A stretch of 64,000 bases of DNA from Pseudomonadota bacterium (GTDB taxonomy: Bacteria; Desulfobacterota; Desulfobulbia; Desulfobulbales; JAGXFP01): contig JAHJIQ010000016.1 in NCBI GenBank assembly GCA_018823285.1, positions 1 through 64,000 of the forward strand, written 5' to 3'. Below are positions 35,396 to 43,616 of this stretch, piece by piece (positions within the stretch are counted from its first letter, which is position 1; the number at the start of each line of letters is the position of its first letter). Below the pieces are notes generated by a model. That model was given only the letters and a program-made list of their open reading frames with translations. It made no database searches and was not told the DNA's origin. The translations under genes were made by a program, and so were the position numbers.

Positions 35396-36190
35396 TCAGT
35401 TTCCCCCTGTTTTTACTTTTTTCAAAAACTCCTTGCCAAGATTCATATAGCTAACCGCCCCTGCAGAGTCAGGGTCATACATGGTAACAGGTTTACCATG
35501 ACTGGGACTTTCGCTTAATTTGACATTCCTGGGTATGACCGTGTCGTATGCGCGCTCCTTGAAATGGTCACGAATTTCCTTGGCCACTTGAAAAGTCAGC
35601 CTGTTGCGACGATCAAACATCGTAAGTAATAATCCTTCTATAACCAGCCTTGAGTTGTAAGAGTTTTTCACCAAGCGAATTGTTCTGACAAGCTGGCTGA
35701 GACCCTCAAGGGCGAAATACTCGCATTGCATTGGAATGATAACCGAATCAGATGCAGTAAGTGCATTCAAGGTTAGTAGGCCGAGGGAAGGGGGGCAGTC
35801 AATAAATATGAAATCATATGATGCTGCCAGTGGCTTAAGAGCTTTGGCGAGGTACTGCTCTCTTTGTGGTGAAGATATCAATTCAATTTCAACCCCGATT
35901 AGATCAATATGAGTTGGAATGATATGTAAATTTTCATTTTCGGCTATTGTACATATTGTATTTCTCGGGTCGGTCTCTCCGAGAAAGCAATGGTAGAGAT
36001 GGTGCTCTTTTTCTTTTGCGTTAATCCCTAGCCCACTTGAGGCATTTCCTTGGGGGTCAGAGTCTACAAGAAGGACTTTTTGTCCAAGTGATGCCAGGGC
36101 TGCGGAAAGGTTTATGGCTGTAGTTGTTTTGCCGACCCCGCCCTTTTGGTTTGCTAAAGCGATTATTTTCCCACCATTGTTTTTTTTCAT
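35396..36190 (-). CDS. parA: Chromosome-partitioning ATPase ParA/Soj
   Basis: Deviant-Walker ATPase of 264 aa. Walker A is [15 protein letters not shown], then [14 protein letters not shown] and [16 protein letters not shown]. Length and sequence are of the chromosomal Soj type rather than plasmid ParA (no N-terminal HTH). First gene of the parA-parB pair; 160 bp upstream is the nearest parS. Confidence 0.97.
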   Translation of the reverse strand: MKKNNGGKIIALANQKGGVGKTTTAINLSAALASLGQKVLLVDSDPQGNASSGLGINAKEKEHHLYHCFLGETDPRNTICTIAENENLHIIPTHIDLIGVEIELISSPQREQYLAKALKPLAASYDFIFIDCPPSLGLLTLNALTASDSVIIPMQCEYFALEGLSQLVRTIRLVKNSYNSRLVIEGLLLTMFDRRNRLTFQVAKEIRDHFKERAYDTVIPRNVKLSESPSHGKPVTMYDPDSAGAVSYMNLGKEFLKKVKTGGN

Positions 36191-36350
36191 AAAATGCCTT
36201 TTAGGATTATTCCTTTATGTTCAAAGAGAAGAGTGGAGAAGGGGTTTTTGCGCTTAGGCTTTTTACTGGTTCATTACTATATTCTTTTTACAGCATTCTC
36301 AAGATCAAGCAAACTAATAACCTGTTTTCGGACGATATTTTTGCCTATAA

Positions 36351-36366
36351 TGTTTCACGTGAAACA
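36351..36366. promoter_or_regulatory. parS site (perfect 16-bp consensus)
   Basis: TGTTTCACGTGAAACA, identical to the canonical bacterial parS. It lies 160 bp upstream of parA and should nucleate ParB. Confidence 0.95.
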
Positions 36367-36687
36367 TTGTTTGTGTATTTTTTAACTTGATAAAGGTTTT
36401 GCTCAAGCCCTGTGCGACAAATTAGGTTGGCAAATTGCGCCCCGACAATATGTTTCACCTCGGCAATCTTTGCTCAAGGGCCGGGCATTTTTTTACAAGT
36501 GAGATTTTTATGTTTTCCTTTGGTGAATTGTTTTTTTCTCTATGGCGGCCGTATGCATTAAAAAGATTAGATTGTGTGAGTGTTTTGAAACAAAATGCAA
36601 AATGTCCACCTTTCATGCTGGCGACTTTCAGGGTGCGTGGTGGTGTTTGGAAATTGTTGTTTATCGGAAGGCAATGGATAAAAGAGG

Positions 36688-36703
36688 CGTTTCACGTGAA
36701 ACA
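36688..36703. promoter_or_regulatory. parS site (one mismatch in the outer base)
   Basis: CGTTTCACGTGAAACA; the inner 14-bp palindrome is exact, only the first base differs from the consensus. It lies 322 bp from the first site. Confidence 0.9.
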
Positions 36704-36741
36704 CTTTTCTGCGGGAGAGGGGGGCGAGGTTGGTGAAATAA

Positions 36742-36784
36742 AAAAACCGACAGGCCAGTTGATGGGGTCTGTCGGTTTTTTTTA
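36742..36784 (-). terminator. Rho-independent terminator after tRNA-Phe
   Basis: AAAAACCGACAG and CTGTCGGTTTTT form a perfect stem around a 15-base loop, with T-runs on both sides, so it works in either direction. It stands 8 bp after the tRNA-Phe CCA end. Confidence 0.88.
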
Positions 36785-36791
36785 TTATGTA

Positions 36792-36867
<76 letters not shown>

Positions 36868-36882
36868 AAAATCGTGGGCGGT

Positions 36883-36911
36883 ACATTATTAAAAGCAGAT
36901 GGGGTTGTCAA
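36883..36911 (-). promoter_or_regulatory. Sigma-70 promoter for tRNA-Phe
   Basis: Minus strand TTGACA and TAATGT with 17-bp spacing; start predicted about 10 bases ahead of the mature tRNA. Confidence 0.68.
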
Positions 36912-36946
36912 GGTTTTTCCTGATTGAAGGCGATTTTGAGAGATTT

Positions 36947-38236
36947 TTATGCTGGAAGATCTGGAGGGGTGTCGTCATCGTCTTCCTCATCCATGAGTAA
37001 CTCTATTTCCGGAATACCTTCCTGGTCATCTCCATCTGCAGCGGCTATCTGGATCATTGGCCCGTCGTTAACATCTTCAAGGTCTTGATCATCAAGCATG
37101 TCAAGATCAAGGTCGTCGGATGATTCGACATCAAGATCAGAGGGGACTGAGTCCATCAATGATGAGAGGTCAACTTCTTCGTCAATGTTTTCTGCTTCAA
37201 GTTCAATATTATCAGCTCCGCTGTCGTCAACAAGATCGGAGACGTCTATGTCTTCAAGGGAAAGGGCAGGGGCGTCATCTTCTGGGCTATCCATGTCGAT
37301 GGCAGGAAATTCTCCAGTCAGATCTTCTATTTCGACATCGGAGTCATCAATCTCCTGATCATCAGCAGTGAGTTCGGCTACAAGTTCATCTCCGAGCTCC
37401 AGATCGTCATCGTCGGTCTCTAAGGCCGGGAATTCGTCGGTTAGATCTTCTACAGAAACTCCTTCTGAATGTGCTGCTTCACCGGGAGTATCATCATCAC
37501 TGAGATCTAGTGCCTCTGAGTCCAGATCAAGGCTGGTATCTTCTATTGAAACATCAGATAAATCAAGCTCTTCAGAAGTTTCAGTGTCTTCTTCATCAAG
37601 ATCAATGTCAGCATCATCGATGGTGTTATCCAGGTCGATATCACTTAATTCAAACTGCTCTTCGCCATCTTCAGCAATGTCAAGATCAAGGCCTGTGTCA
37701 TCCAGGTGAGGAGTTTCGGAGAGGTCGAGACCGACGCTTTCATCTGCATCATCAAGGTCAGTGCCGAAACTGTCGGTAAGGTCAAGTTCCAGTTCTCCGT
37801 CGTCAAAAGAGATGCTTTCGGTGTCGTCAAGTTCCGAGTTGTCAAGAACCTGGGTTGAATCGAGTTGTGAAAGATCAATGGGCATGATCTCTCCGAGTTC
37901 GATGGAGACATCTTCATCACTGCTAATTTCAAAGCTGTCATCCATGGACATGATGAGTGAGTCATCAGCTCCGGCAATTGGGGAGGGAAAGCTCCCGGAA
38001 CGGGTTTCATCAAAATTAATGTGCTCGTGACTTATCGGAGGAAGCACTTGAGAATCAGAAAAACTTTCGTCATCGGCCATGTCGGGAGTCTGGATAACAG
38101 GTGCCAGAAAAAAACCTGCAGTTGTATCGGTACAGGACCCCTGTAATTCTGCAGCGATGAGTGAAAGATCGTGAGTGCACTTGGCACATGAATTGAGATC
38201 ATCAAAGGAAATGAAACTACATTTCGGACAACGCAT
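36947..38236 (-). CDS. Highly acidic protein with an N-terminal zinc ribbon
   Basis: Protein of 429 aa, no family I recognise beyond its first 25 residues. These form a short ribbon, MRCPKCSFISFDDLNSCAKC, with two CxxC pairs likely to hold zinc. The rest is extremely rich in Asp, Glu, Ser and Leu, with repeating units of the type LDLSDxDxE and DLTxEFPAL (two copies of a DLTDEFPAL-like unit). It has no membrane segment or signal peptide and is probably disordered, with very low pI. GGGGGAT precedes the ATG. A zinc-headed scaffold or nucleic-acid mimic is conceivable; nothing nearby names it. Confidence 0.75.
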   Translation of the reverse strand: MRCPKCSFISFDDLNSCAKCTHDLSLIAAELQGSCTDTTAGFFLAPVIQTPDMADDESFSDSQVLPPISHEHINFDETRSGSFPSPIAGADDSLIMSMDDSFEISSDEDVSIELGEIMPIDLSQLDSTQVLDNSELDDTESISFDDGELELDLTDSFGTDLDDADESVGLDLSETPHLDDTGLDLDIAEDGEEQFELSDIDLDNTIDDADIDLDEEDTETSEELDLSDVSIEDTSLDLDSEALDLSDDDTPGEAAHSEGVSVEDLTDEFPALETDDDDLELGDELVAELTADDQEIDDSDVEIEDLTGEFPAIDMDSPEDDAPALSLEDIDVSDLVDDSGADNIELEAENIDEEVDLSSLMDSVPSDLDVESSDDLDLDMLDDQDLEDVNDGPMIQIAAADGDDQEGIPEIELLMDEEDDDDTPPDLPA

Positions 38237-38640
38237 TTTCGATCCCCCGGGTCGTTAACCCATTGAATTTACATAAATATTTGTTAAATACAGCAAGTCT
38301 CTGATGATGCAGGTAATCCGAATAAACACGTTCAAACTAGCCGATTTTACTAGGTTTTTTTATATCTTATATTATCTAAGTATATGTAATTCAATAAAAT
38401 TTCAACTAATTTCCTAATTTTTTCAGTTATTTATATAATAAAGAAAAAGACTCAGCAAGGTTGCCCCCCTGTTTATAAAACATTTATGATTAGTATCGCT
38501 TTGCACTTTCATTTCGAATATATGTAACTTTGATAAAGTTTGCAGGCTGATTGAAGCGGATCCGTTCACCCTTCACTCCCTCTGCATATTAGGGTTGCTT
38601 TGATTCTTCCCCATACTCTTTTCAATTAACGAGGACTGTT
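38237..38640. other. AT-rich intergenic stretch
   Basis: A 404-bp divergent gap between the acidic protein and the lipoprotein gene. The part 38330-38470 is strongly A+T-rich with a consensus-like TATAAT at 38434-38439 but no good -35. No gene, tRNA or clear hairpin with T tail was seen. It must hold the promoters of both flanking genes. Confidence 0.6.
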
Positions 38641-39027
38641 TTGGACTATAAAACTTTGTGCGTGAATTTATTTATTTTATTGCTTGTGCTGGGCTGTTCT
38701 ACGGGTGTGAAAGTGAGGCACCTGTCGTCAGATGTTTGTCTTGTAGTTCCGGAAAGCACCACGCGGCAGGAAGTCATTGCATTTCTGGGTCAGCCGGACA
38801 GTCAGTGGGTGAACAGTGATAAAGTAGAGATATGGACGTATCGTACAATCAGGAAAAGTTTTCTGCGTAAAATGCCTTTTTTTGGTAAATCCCTTGGAAG
38901 TGTGGATTATGAGGTGGTAACCGTAACGTTTACGGGTGATCAGGTCAGGACCTGTTATTACCGCAATTTGAATGAACAGGAATATAATCAGTTCAGTGTA
39001 GATAAGGGTTTGCAAGTTCCAGAGTGA
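38641..39027 (+). CDS. BamE/SmpA-like lipoprotein
   Basis: Lipoprotein of 128 aa with a TTG start preceded by GAGGA. Signal peptide (LCVNLFILLLVLGC) ends in the lipobox LVLGC, so Cys-20 is the lipid-bearing residue. The mature part has VPESTTRQEVIAFLGQPDSQWVNSDKVEIWTY, the typical BamE/SmpA 'threshold then W.Y' fold, as in outer-membrane assembly lipoproteins. Whether it belongs to the BAM complex is not shown. The stop overlaps the pcm start by 4 bp. Confidence 0.78.
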   Translation: MDYKTLCVNLFILLLVLGCSTGVKVRHLSSDVCLVVPESTTRQEVIAFLGQPDSQWVNSDKVEIWTYRTIRKSFLRKMPFFGKSLGSVDYEVVTVTFTGDQVRTCYYRNLNEQEYNQFSVDKGLQVPE

Positions 39028-39668
39028 AGGATTTCAGTAAAGCCAGAGAGAGAATGGTGCAAGAACAGCTTCTGGTCCGCAATATCTGTGACCAGCGCGT
39101 TTTGAGTGCCATGGGCTCGGTTCCTCGGCATCTTTTTGTTGAGGATGCGCTGCAGGCACAGGCCTACGGGGATTTCCCCTTGCCGATAGGTGAAGGGCAG
39201 ACAATTTCCCAACCCTATATCGTCGCCTTGATGACTCAGATGCTTGAATTGAAAGGAACTGAGAGGGTCCTGGAAATCGGTACAGGATGCGGATATCAGA
39301 CGGCTGTTCTTTCACAGTTGTGCGACAGGGTCTATTCCGTGGAGAGAATTAAGAAGCTTTTGGCCCGTGCCAGAATCAATCTTGACAAGGCATTGTGTTT
39401 TAATACCTTGTGTCGGGTTGCCGACGGTACTATGGGCTGGTCGCAGCATGCCCCGTATGATGCTGTTATTGTGACTGCCGGTGGACCGGATATTCCCGAG
39501 GCACTTATAGCCCAGCTGGGTGATCCGGGGATAATGGTCATACCGGTCGGTGACAGGGTGAGCCAGCAATTGATGCTGGTTAAAAAAGAAAAGGGTGAGG
39601 TCTTTGTTCATCCCGGGGAGCATGTGCGTTTTGTCAGTCTAATAGGAGCCCAGGGATGGCAGATGTGA
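39024..39668 (+). CDS. pcm: Protein-L-isoaspartate O-methyltransferase
   Basis: Repair enzyme of 214 aa that methylates isoaspartyl residues using SAM. GTG start inside the upstream stop (GTGA). SAM motif VLEIGTGCGYQTAVL (near residue 79), PRHLFVEDALQAQAYGDFPLPIGEGQTISQP region and the PYDAVIVTAGGPDIPEAL segment are diagnostic. Its end overlaps the next gene by 13 bp. Confidence 0.95.
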   Translation: MKDFSKARERMVQEQLLVRNICDQRVLSAMGSVPRHLFVEDALQAQAYGDFPLPIGEGQTISQPYIVALMTQMLELKGTERVLEIGTGCGYQTAVLSQLCDRVYSVERIKKLLARARINLDKALCFNTLCRVADGTMGWSQHAPYDAVIVTAGGPDIPEALIAQLGDPGIMVIPVGDRVSQQLMLVKKEKGEVFVHPGEHVRFVSLIGAQGWQM

Positions 39669-40279
39669 AGGGGATAGTGTCTGGAGGAAACCGGGGCCCG
39701 TTGAGACGGCTTTACGACTGGACCATGGATTGGCTCAAGACGCCATATGGGGTATGGGTCCTGTTTCTGGTTGCGGTGGCAGAGTCTTCTTTTTTTCCCA
39801 TCCCCCCTGATGTGTTTTTGATGGCTCTCTGTATCAGTTCTCCGGAACGTTCTTTCAGGTACGGAGCGATATGTACAGCTGGTTCTGTCCTGGGCGGAAT
39901 ACTGGGGTATGCACTGGGTTTCTGGTTTATGGATCTGGTGGGGGCGAGAATTATTGAAATTTATGGGCTGGGGGGCAAGTATGAGCTGGTTCAGGGGCTT
40001 TATCAGAAATATGATGCCTGGGCGGTAGGTGCTGCAGGTTTCACGCCTCTGCCATATAAACTTTTTACCATAACCGCCGGCGCTTTCAGGATAGATTTTT
40101 CAACCTTTGTGATTGTCTCTTTTTTTGCCCGTTCAGCCAGGTTTGCCATGGTAGCGGGTCTGATTTATTTTTTCGGTGCCCCCATACGATCGTTCATAGA
40201 ACGATACCTGAATATTCTGACGATTATCTTCCTTGTTTTGCTGGTCCTGGGGTTTGCTGCGGTCAAATGGCTGTTGTGA
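39656..40279 (+). CDS. YqaA/DedA-type membrane protein (VTT domain)
   Basis: Membrane protein of 207 aa with about five helices. It has AVAESSFFPIPPDVFLMALC, the GGILGYALGFWFM segment and the GAAGFTPLPYKLFTITAGAF re-entrant motif of the VTT/SNARE-associated family, here the YqaA branch. Members are linked to lipid flipping and membrane homeostasis. It converges with and overlaps the deaminase gene by 17 bp. Confidence 0.88.
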   Translation: MADVKGIVSGGNRGPLRRLYDWTMDWLKTPYGVWVLFLVAVAESSFFPIPPDVFLMALCISSPERSFRYGAICTAGSVLGGILGYALGFWFMDLVGARIIEIYGLGGKYELVQGLYQKYDAWAVGAAGFTPLPYKLFTITAGAFRIDFSTFVIVSFFARSARFAMVAGLIYFFGAPIRSFIERYLNILTIIFLVLLVLGFAAVKWLL

Positions 40280-41579
40280 CCTTTGTTGCCATTTCTTGGA
40301 CAATATTCATGATCTGATGCAGATCAGTATCCGGGAAAACCCTATCCTCCATAACGATCCGACCGTTGATTATCGAGGTGACGACGTCTGAGCCGGATGC
40401 AGCATAAACCATCAGGGAAGCGAGATCGTACTGTGGGGTAAGATGGGGTTTATCGAGATCAACGATGATCAGATCACCCTTCATTCCCGCAGTGAGGATG
40501 CCTGTATCATTCAGGCCGAGAAGGTTTGCCCCATCTCTGGTTGCCATATCAATAACCCTGGCAGCAGGAAGCACTGTCGGCTCATGGCTCACCGCCTTAT
40601 GTAGCTTTGCCGCTGAATCAATTTCCGCAAAAAGATCAAGATTGTTATTGCTGGCTGCGCCGTCTGTTCCCAGGCCGACTCGTATCCCGGCGGCAATAAA
40701 TTTTGCGACCGGAGCAATGCCGGACCCGAGTTTCATATTGCTTTCCGGACAGGTAACGATCGAGGCACCGCTTTCAGCGATGAGTTGTATATCATTGTTG
40801 TTCAGCCAGACGCAATGGACGCAGACGGTATCCTGATCGAGGATGTCAAGATCTGCAAGAAAACGGACCGGACTTGCAGAATGCTGTTTTCTGGACTGAA
40901 TCACTTCAGCCTCTGTTTCAGACACGTGGATAAACAGTCGGCAACCGGTATCACGGGCGAGCTCTTTGGCTTTAATTATCGTCGTGGCGCTGCAGGTATA
41001 GGGGGAATGACAAAAGATCGCCGGAGTGATGAGATCGTGGCCCTGCCAGCTCCTTATATAATCGGCGGCTACAGTGATGTTCTCGAGTGGGTTTGGAGCG
41101 TCCGGGGAAGGAAAGTCAATCACTCCCTGGGCTGCGACGGACCGCAGACCTGCATCACTGAACGCCCTAGCGGCATCACTTTCAAAAAAATAGCCGTCGG
41201 CAACTGTAGTGGTACCGCTCATGATCATTTCTGCAGCGGCCAGACGTGAACACCAGTAAACCATTTCCGGCGATACAAATCTTGCCTCTGCAGGGAATAT
41301 GTGATTCTGCAGCCAGTCTGTAAGGGGAAGATCGTCGGCAAGACCTCGGAAAAGGGTCATTGCGCAGTGGTTGTGGGCGTTGATCAAACCCGGCATAACG
41401 AGAGCACCCCCAGCATCGATGACCCGCTTAGCCTGCCACCTGCTGTCCAATTCTGCCATGGGTCCGTTGGAAAAGATCCTGTCCTGCTTTAATGCGACAT
41501 AGCATAATGAGTTGTCAGCAGGGGAAGTGTTATTTTGCGGCAGGGTCCGACAGTTGCTGATGATAAGGTCAAGATCCAT
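40263..41579 (-). CDS. Amidohydrolase, MtaD-type (methylthioadenosine/SAH deaminase-like)
   Basis: Metal-dependent deaminase of 438 aa. The first metal site is GLINAHNHCAMTLFRGLADDLPL, then FCHSPYTCS, HVSETEAEV and the Asp of VGLGTDGAASNN. This is the chlorohydrolase/MtaD family that deaminates 5'-methylthioadenosine, S-adenosylhomocysteine or adenosine-like compounds. Its neighbours, an Smr protein and a nucleoside transporter, support a nucleoside substrate. It may compensate for a missing MTA nucleosidase. Confidence 0.87.
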   Translation of the reverse strand: MDLDLIISNCRTLPQNNTSPADNSLCYVALKQDRIFSNGPMAELDSRWQAKRVIDAGGALVMPGLINAHNHCAMTLFRGLADDLPLTDWLQNHIFPAEARFVSPEMVYWCSRLAAAEMIMSGTTTVADGYFFESDAARAFSDAGLRSVAAQGVIDFPSPDAPNPLENITVAADYIRSWQGHDLITPAIFCHSPYTCSATTIIKAKELARDTGCRLFIHVSETEAEVIQSRKQHSASPVRFLADLDILDQDTVCVHCVWLNNNDIQLIAESGASIVTCPESNMKLGSGIAPVAKFIAAGIRVGLGTDGAASNNNLDLFAEIDSAAKLHKAVSHEPTVLPAARVIDMATRDGANLLGLNDTGILTAGMKGDLIIVDLDKPHLTPQYDLASLMVYAASGSDVVTSIINGRIVMEDRVFPDTDLHQIMNIVQEMATKVTTAI

Positions 41580-41583
41580 GAAT

Positions 41584-41898
41584 TTATTCCCTGGTGATGA
41601 TTCCTGTCGGCGAGGTTGATATATTCAGATCGACTATCGTTGCTCCCCAGGACCCACCATCTTCTCCGGCAAGTTTGTATGCTTGAACGATCTCAAGTTT
41701 TTCAAGAGTAAGATGTACCAGATCGCGAAGGGTTCCTGTTCCTTTACCATGAATGATCCGGATCTGATTGATGCCTTGCTCGTGGCAGGCTTCAAGATAG
41801 TCGATTACGACGTCTTTTGCATCCCGGGGTTGGAAGGTATGGAGGTCAAGGACGCCGTCAATTTCAATTTCTACTGGGTCGGAATCATTCAATTGCAT
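41584..41898 (-). CDS. Smr-domain protein
   Basis: Protein of 104 aa that is almost only an Smr (small MutS-related) domain: VLDLHTFQPRDAKDVVIDYLEACHE, then IRIIHGKGTGTLRDLV, both signature segments. Free Smr domains often nick DNA or bind/cleave RNA (ribosome rescue). It sits between the transporter and the deaminase with 13- and 4-bp gaps, so is co-transcribed with them. Confidence 0.88.
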   Translation of the reverse strand: MQLNDSDPVEIEIDGVLDLHTFQPRDAKDVVIDYLEACHEQGINQIRIIHGKGTGTLRDLVHLTLEKLEIVQAYKLAGEDGGSWGATIVDLNISTSPTGIITRE

Positions 41899-41911
41899 AA
41901 AGGTTATGATT

Positions 41912-43162
41912 TCAAGGAGTTAAAATACCAACAACAGCGCCGGTCATACAGGTGGCAATAGTCCCGGCAAGGAGAGATTTCATGCTGAGAGAAACGATAT
42001 CTTGTCGTCGTTCGGGCGCCATGCTTACCATCCCCCCGATCATTATGCCCAGACTGCCGAAGTTGGCGAAGCCGCACATTGCATAGGTCATGATCAGAAT
42101 ACTTCTTGGCTGCAGGGTACCGGGGGATAGGTTCGCTAGTTCGAGATAGGCAAGAAATTCGTTCAGGATAGTTTTAATGCCCATCAGCGAACCGGCAGTT
42201 CTTGCTTCATTCCATGGTATCCCGATCAGCCAGGTCACTGGTGCCATGAATGTTCCAAGCATTCTCTGAAGAGAAAGGGGTGAGCCGGAAATGTCGGGTA
42301 AAAATCCGAGAATCTGGTTGAGCAGATGAACCAGTGCCACAAGAACCACAAGCATTGCCAGAACATGAATGAGAAGATGCACCCCGCTGGCAGTCCCGGT
42401 GGTGATCGCATCCATCGAGCTTGAAACTTGAATGGGCTGTGAGGGTTTCCCGGCAGTAAGGTTTCCGCTATTGGGGATAATAATCCGGGAAACGGTGATT
42501 GCAGCAGGGGCGCTGATGATTGAGGCAACCAGTATGTGCCCCATGGCGCCTCCTGGAATGATGTCCTGAAGGATGGTTGCATAAAGAACCATGACTGTTC
42601 CGGCAATGGTAGCCATCCCACATGTCATGAGAGTAAACAATTCGCTTCTGGTCATTGTTTGGAGGTACGGGCGGATCAATAGAGGCGCTTCGATCATTCC
42701 GATAAAGATGTTAGCCGCAGCTCCAACTCCCAGAGCTCCTCCTATACGGAGAGTTTTCTGCAGGATTCCGGAAAAAATCCCAACAATTGCCGGGAGAATC
42801 TTCCAGTAAAAAAGCAGGGAAGAGAGGGCGCTGATCACCAGAATGAGTGGCAAAGCCTGAAAGGCCAATATGAAACTTGACCCCGGTTGTTTTTCAATAA
42901 AGGGCAGTGCCCCTCCACCAAGATAGCCGAAGACAAAAGAGGATCCTGCATTTGTTGCCTCCTGCAATGAGGTGACTATTTTGTTTAAGAGTTCGAAAAG
43001 CTTGAGACTGAAAGGAAGTTTAAGAAGAATGACGGCCAGCAGGATCTGGAGGGTTAAACCGATAAGTGCATCACCGAACCGCACCTTTTGCCGGTTTTCA
43101 CTGATCAGCCAGCAGCTAAGGGTAAGGACAATGAGTCCGAAGAAGCTTTGCAGGGAAGGCAT
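41912..43162 (-). CDS. Concentrative nucleoside transporter (NupC/CNT family)
   Basis: Membrane symporter of 416 aa with about ten helices. Family segments: SSFVFGYLGGG, AFQALPLILVISALSSLLFYWKILP, EAPLLIRPYLQTMTRSELFTLMTCGMATIAGTVM, and MTYAMCGFANFGSLGIMIGG. It imports nucleosides with Na+ or H+. It starts 86 bp after tRNA-Leu and leads the transporter-Smr-deaminase run. Confidence 0.93.
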   Translation of the reverse strand: MPSLQSFFGLIVLTLSCWLISENRQKVRFGDALIGLTLQILLAVILLKLPFSLKLFELLNKIVTSLQEATNAGSSFVFGYLGGGALPFIEKQPGSSFILAFQALPLILVISALSSLLFYWKILPAIVGIFSGILQKTLRIGGALGVGAAANIFIGMIEAPLLIRPYLQTMTRSELFTLMTCGMATIAGTVMVLYATILQDIIPGGAMGHILVASIISAPAAITVSRIIIPNSGNLTAGKPSQPIQVSSSMDAITTGTASGVHLLIHVLAMLVVLVALVHLLNQILGFLPDISGSPLSLQRMLGTFMAPVTWLIGIPWNEARTAGSLMGIKTILNEFLAYLELANLSPGTLQPRSILIMTYAMCGFANFGSLGIMIGGMVSMAPERRQDIVSLSMKSLLAGTIATCMTGAVVGILTP

Positions 43163-43248
43163 GTCAGGAGCCGGTTTTTTTCCGTTTAAACAACAAGAGC
43201 CCGGATCAAGCCTGAGGCAAGACCTGAGCCCTTTTTAATAAAAAAGTA

Positions 43249-43335
43249 TGGTGCCGGAGGTCGGAATCGAACCGACATGGAGTTGCCCCCGCGGGATTTT
43301 GAGTCCCGTGCGTCTACCAGTTTCACCACTCCGGC
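43249..43335 (-). tRNA. tRNA-Leu (anticodon CAA)
   Basis: Class II tRNA of 87 nt with encoded CCA and a long variable arm. Acceptor GCCGGAG pairs with CTCCGGC, anticodon stem CGGGA/TCCCG encloses CTCAAAA (anticodon CAA, reads UUG), T loop GGTTCGATTCC. Confidence 0.96.
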
Positions 43336-43366
43336 ATTATTCTGGAAGCGTAGAGTACAGGCAAGG

Positions 43367-43396
43367 AATATAGAAGAGTTTGATAAGGGATGTCAA
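43367..43396 (-). promoter_or_regulatory. Sigma-70 promoter for tRNA-Leu
   Basis: Minus strand TTGACA and TATATT with 18-bp spacing. The -35 lies across the stop codon of the pgsA-like fragment, so tRNA transcription keeps this part of the remnant under selection. Confidence 0.68.
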
Positions 43397-43593
43397 GGAA
43401 AAGCATTTGGGTGTAATCCGGGTCGTCCTGCATTTGATTGTTTCGCCTGGTGGGGAGAAACCAGGAACAATTTTTGAAATTTGTAGAAATAATCAAATCC
43501 TGACCATAGGGTAAGGCCGACAGAGGTCATGGCAACTGCAACAAGAACCTTGTCGGCAAGAGGATAATACGTGCTTGTTTGGAAGGTGAGCGG
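43393..43593 (-). pseudogene. 3' remnant of pgsA (phosphatidylglycerophosphate synthase)
   Basis: An open stretch of 66 codons without a start, preceded by an in-frame TGA at 43594-43596. It encodes PLADKVLVAVAMTSVGLTLW then SGFDYFYKFQKLF, which matches the last helix and SG.DYF.K end of PgsA-type CDP-alcohol phosphatidyltransferases; the catalytic N-terminal two-thirds are absent. It begins 24 bp after the slt stop, so a deletion seems to have joined slt to the pgsA end. PgsA is normally essential, so an intact copy should exist elsewhere. Confidence 0.6.
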
Positions 43594-43616
43594 TCACTGT
43601 CAGGGGAGGTGGCTCA

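Larger units (their letters stand above)
36191..36791. other. Non-coding stretch with parS sites, upstream of parAB
   Basis: A 600-bp gap without a convincing gene. It contains two parS sites, a degenerate half-site (TGTTTCACCT, 36451-36460), AT-rich blocks and a terminator next to tRNA-Phe. An open frame over its right half runs into the terminator and the tRNA and is not a gene. I saw no cluster of DnaA boxes (TTATNCACA), so I do not call an origin here. Confidence 0.7.

Noticed and set aside
36191..36791. Replication origin
   Set aside because: parS sites and parAB are there but no DnaA-box cluster, AT-rich unwinding element with boxes, or dnaA gene was seen.
37098..37709. Ser-rich plus-strand frames opposite the acidic protein
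   Set aside because: Asp/Glu codons read backwards give long Ser runs; this is an artefact of low-complexity coding sequence.
43201..43248. Terminator after tRNA-Leu
   Set aside because: GAGCCC and CCTGAGCCC there are direct, not inverted, repeats and no stable stem with T tail forms.
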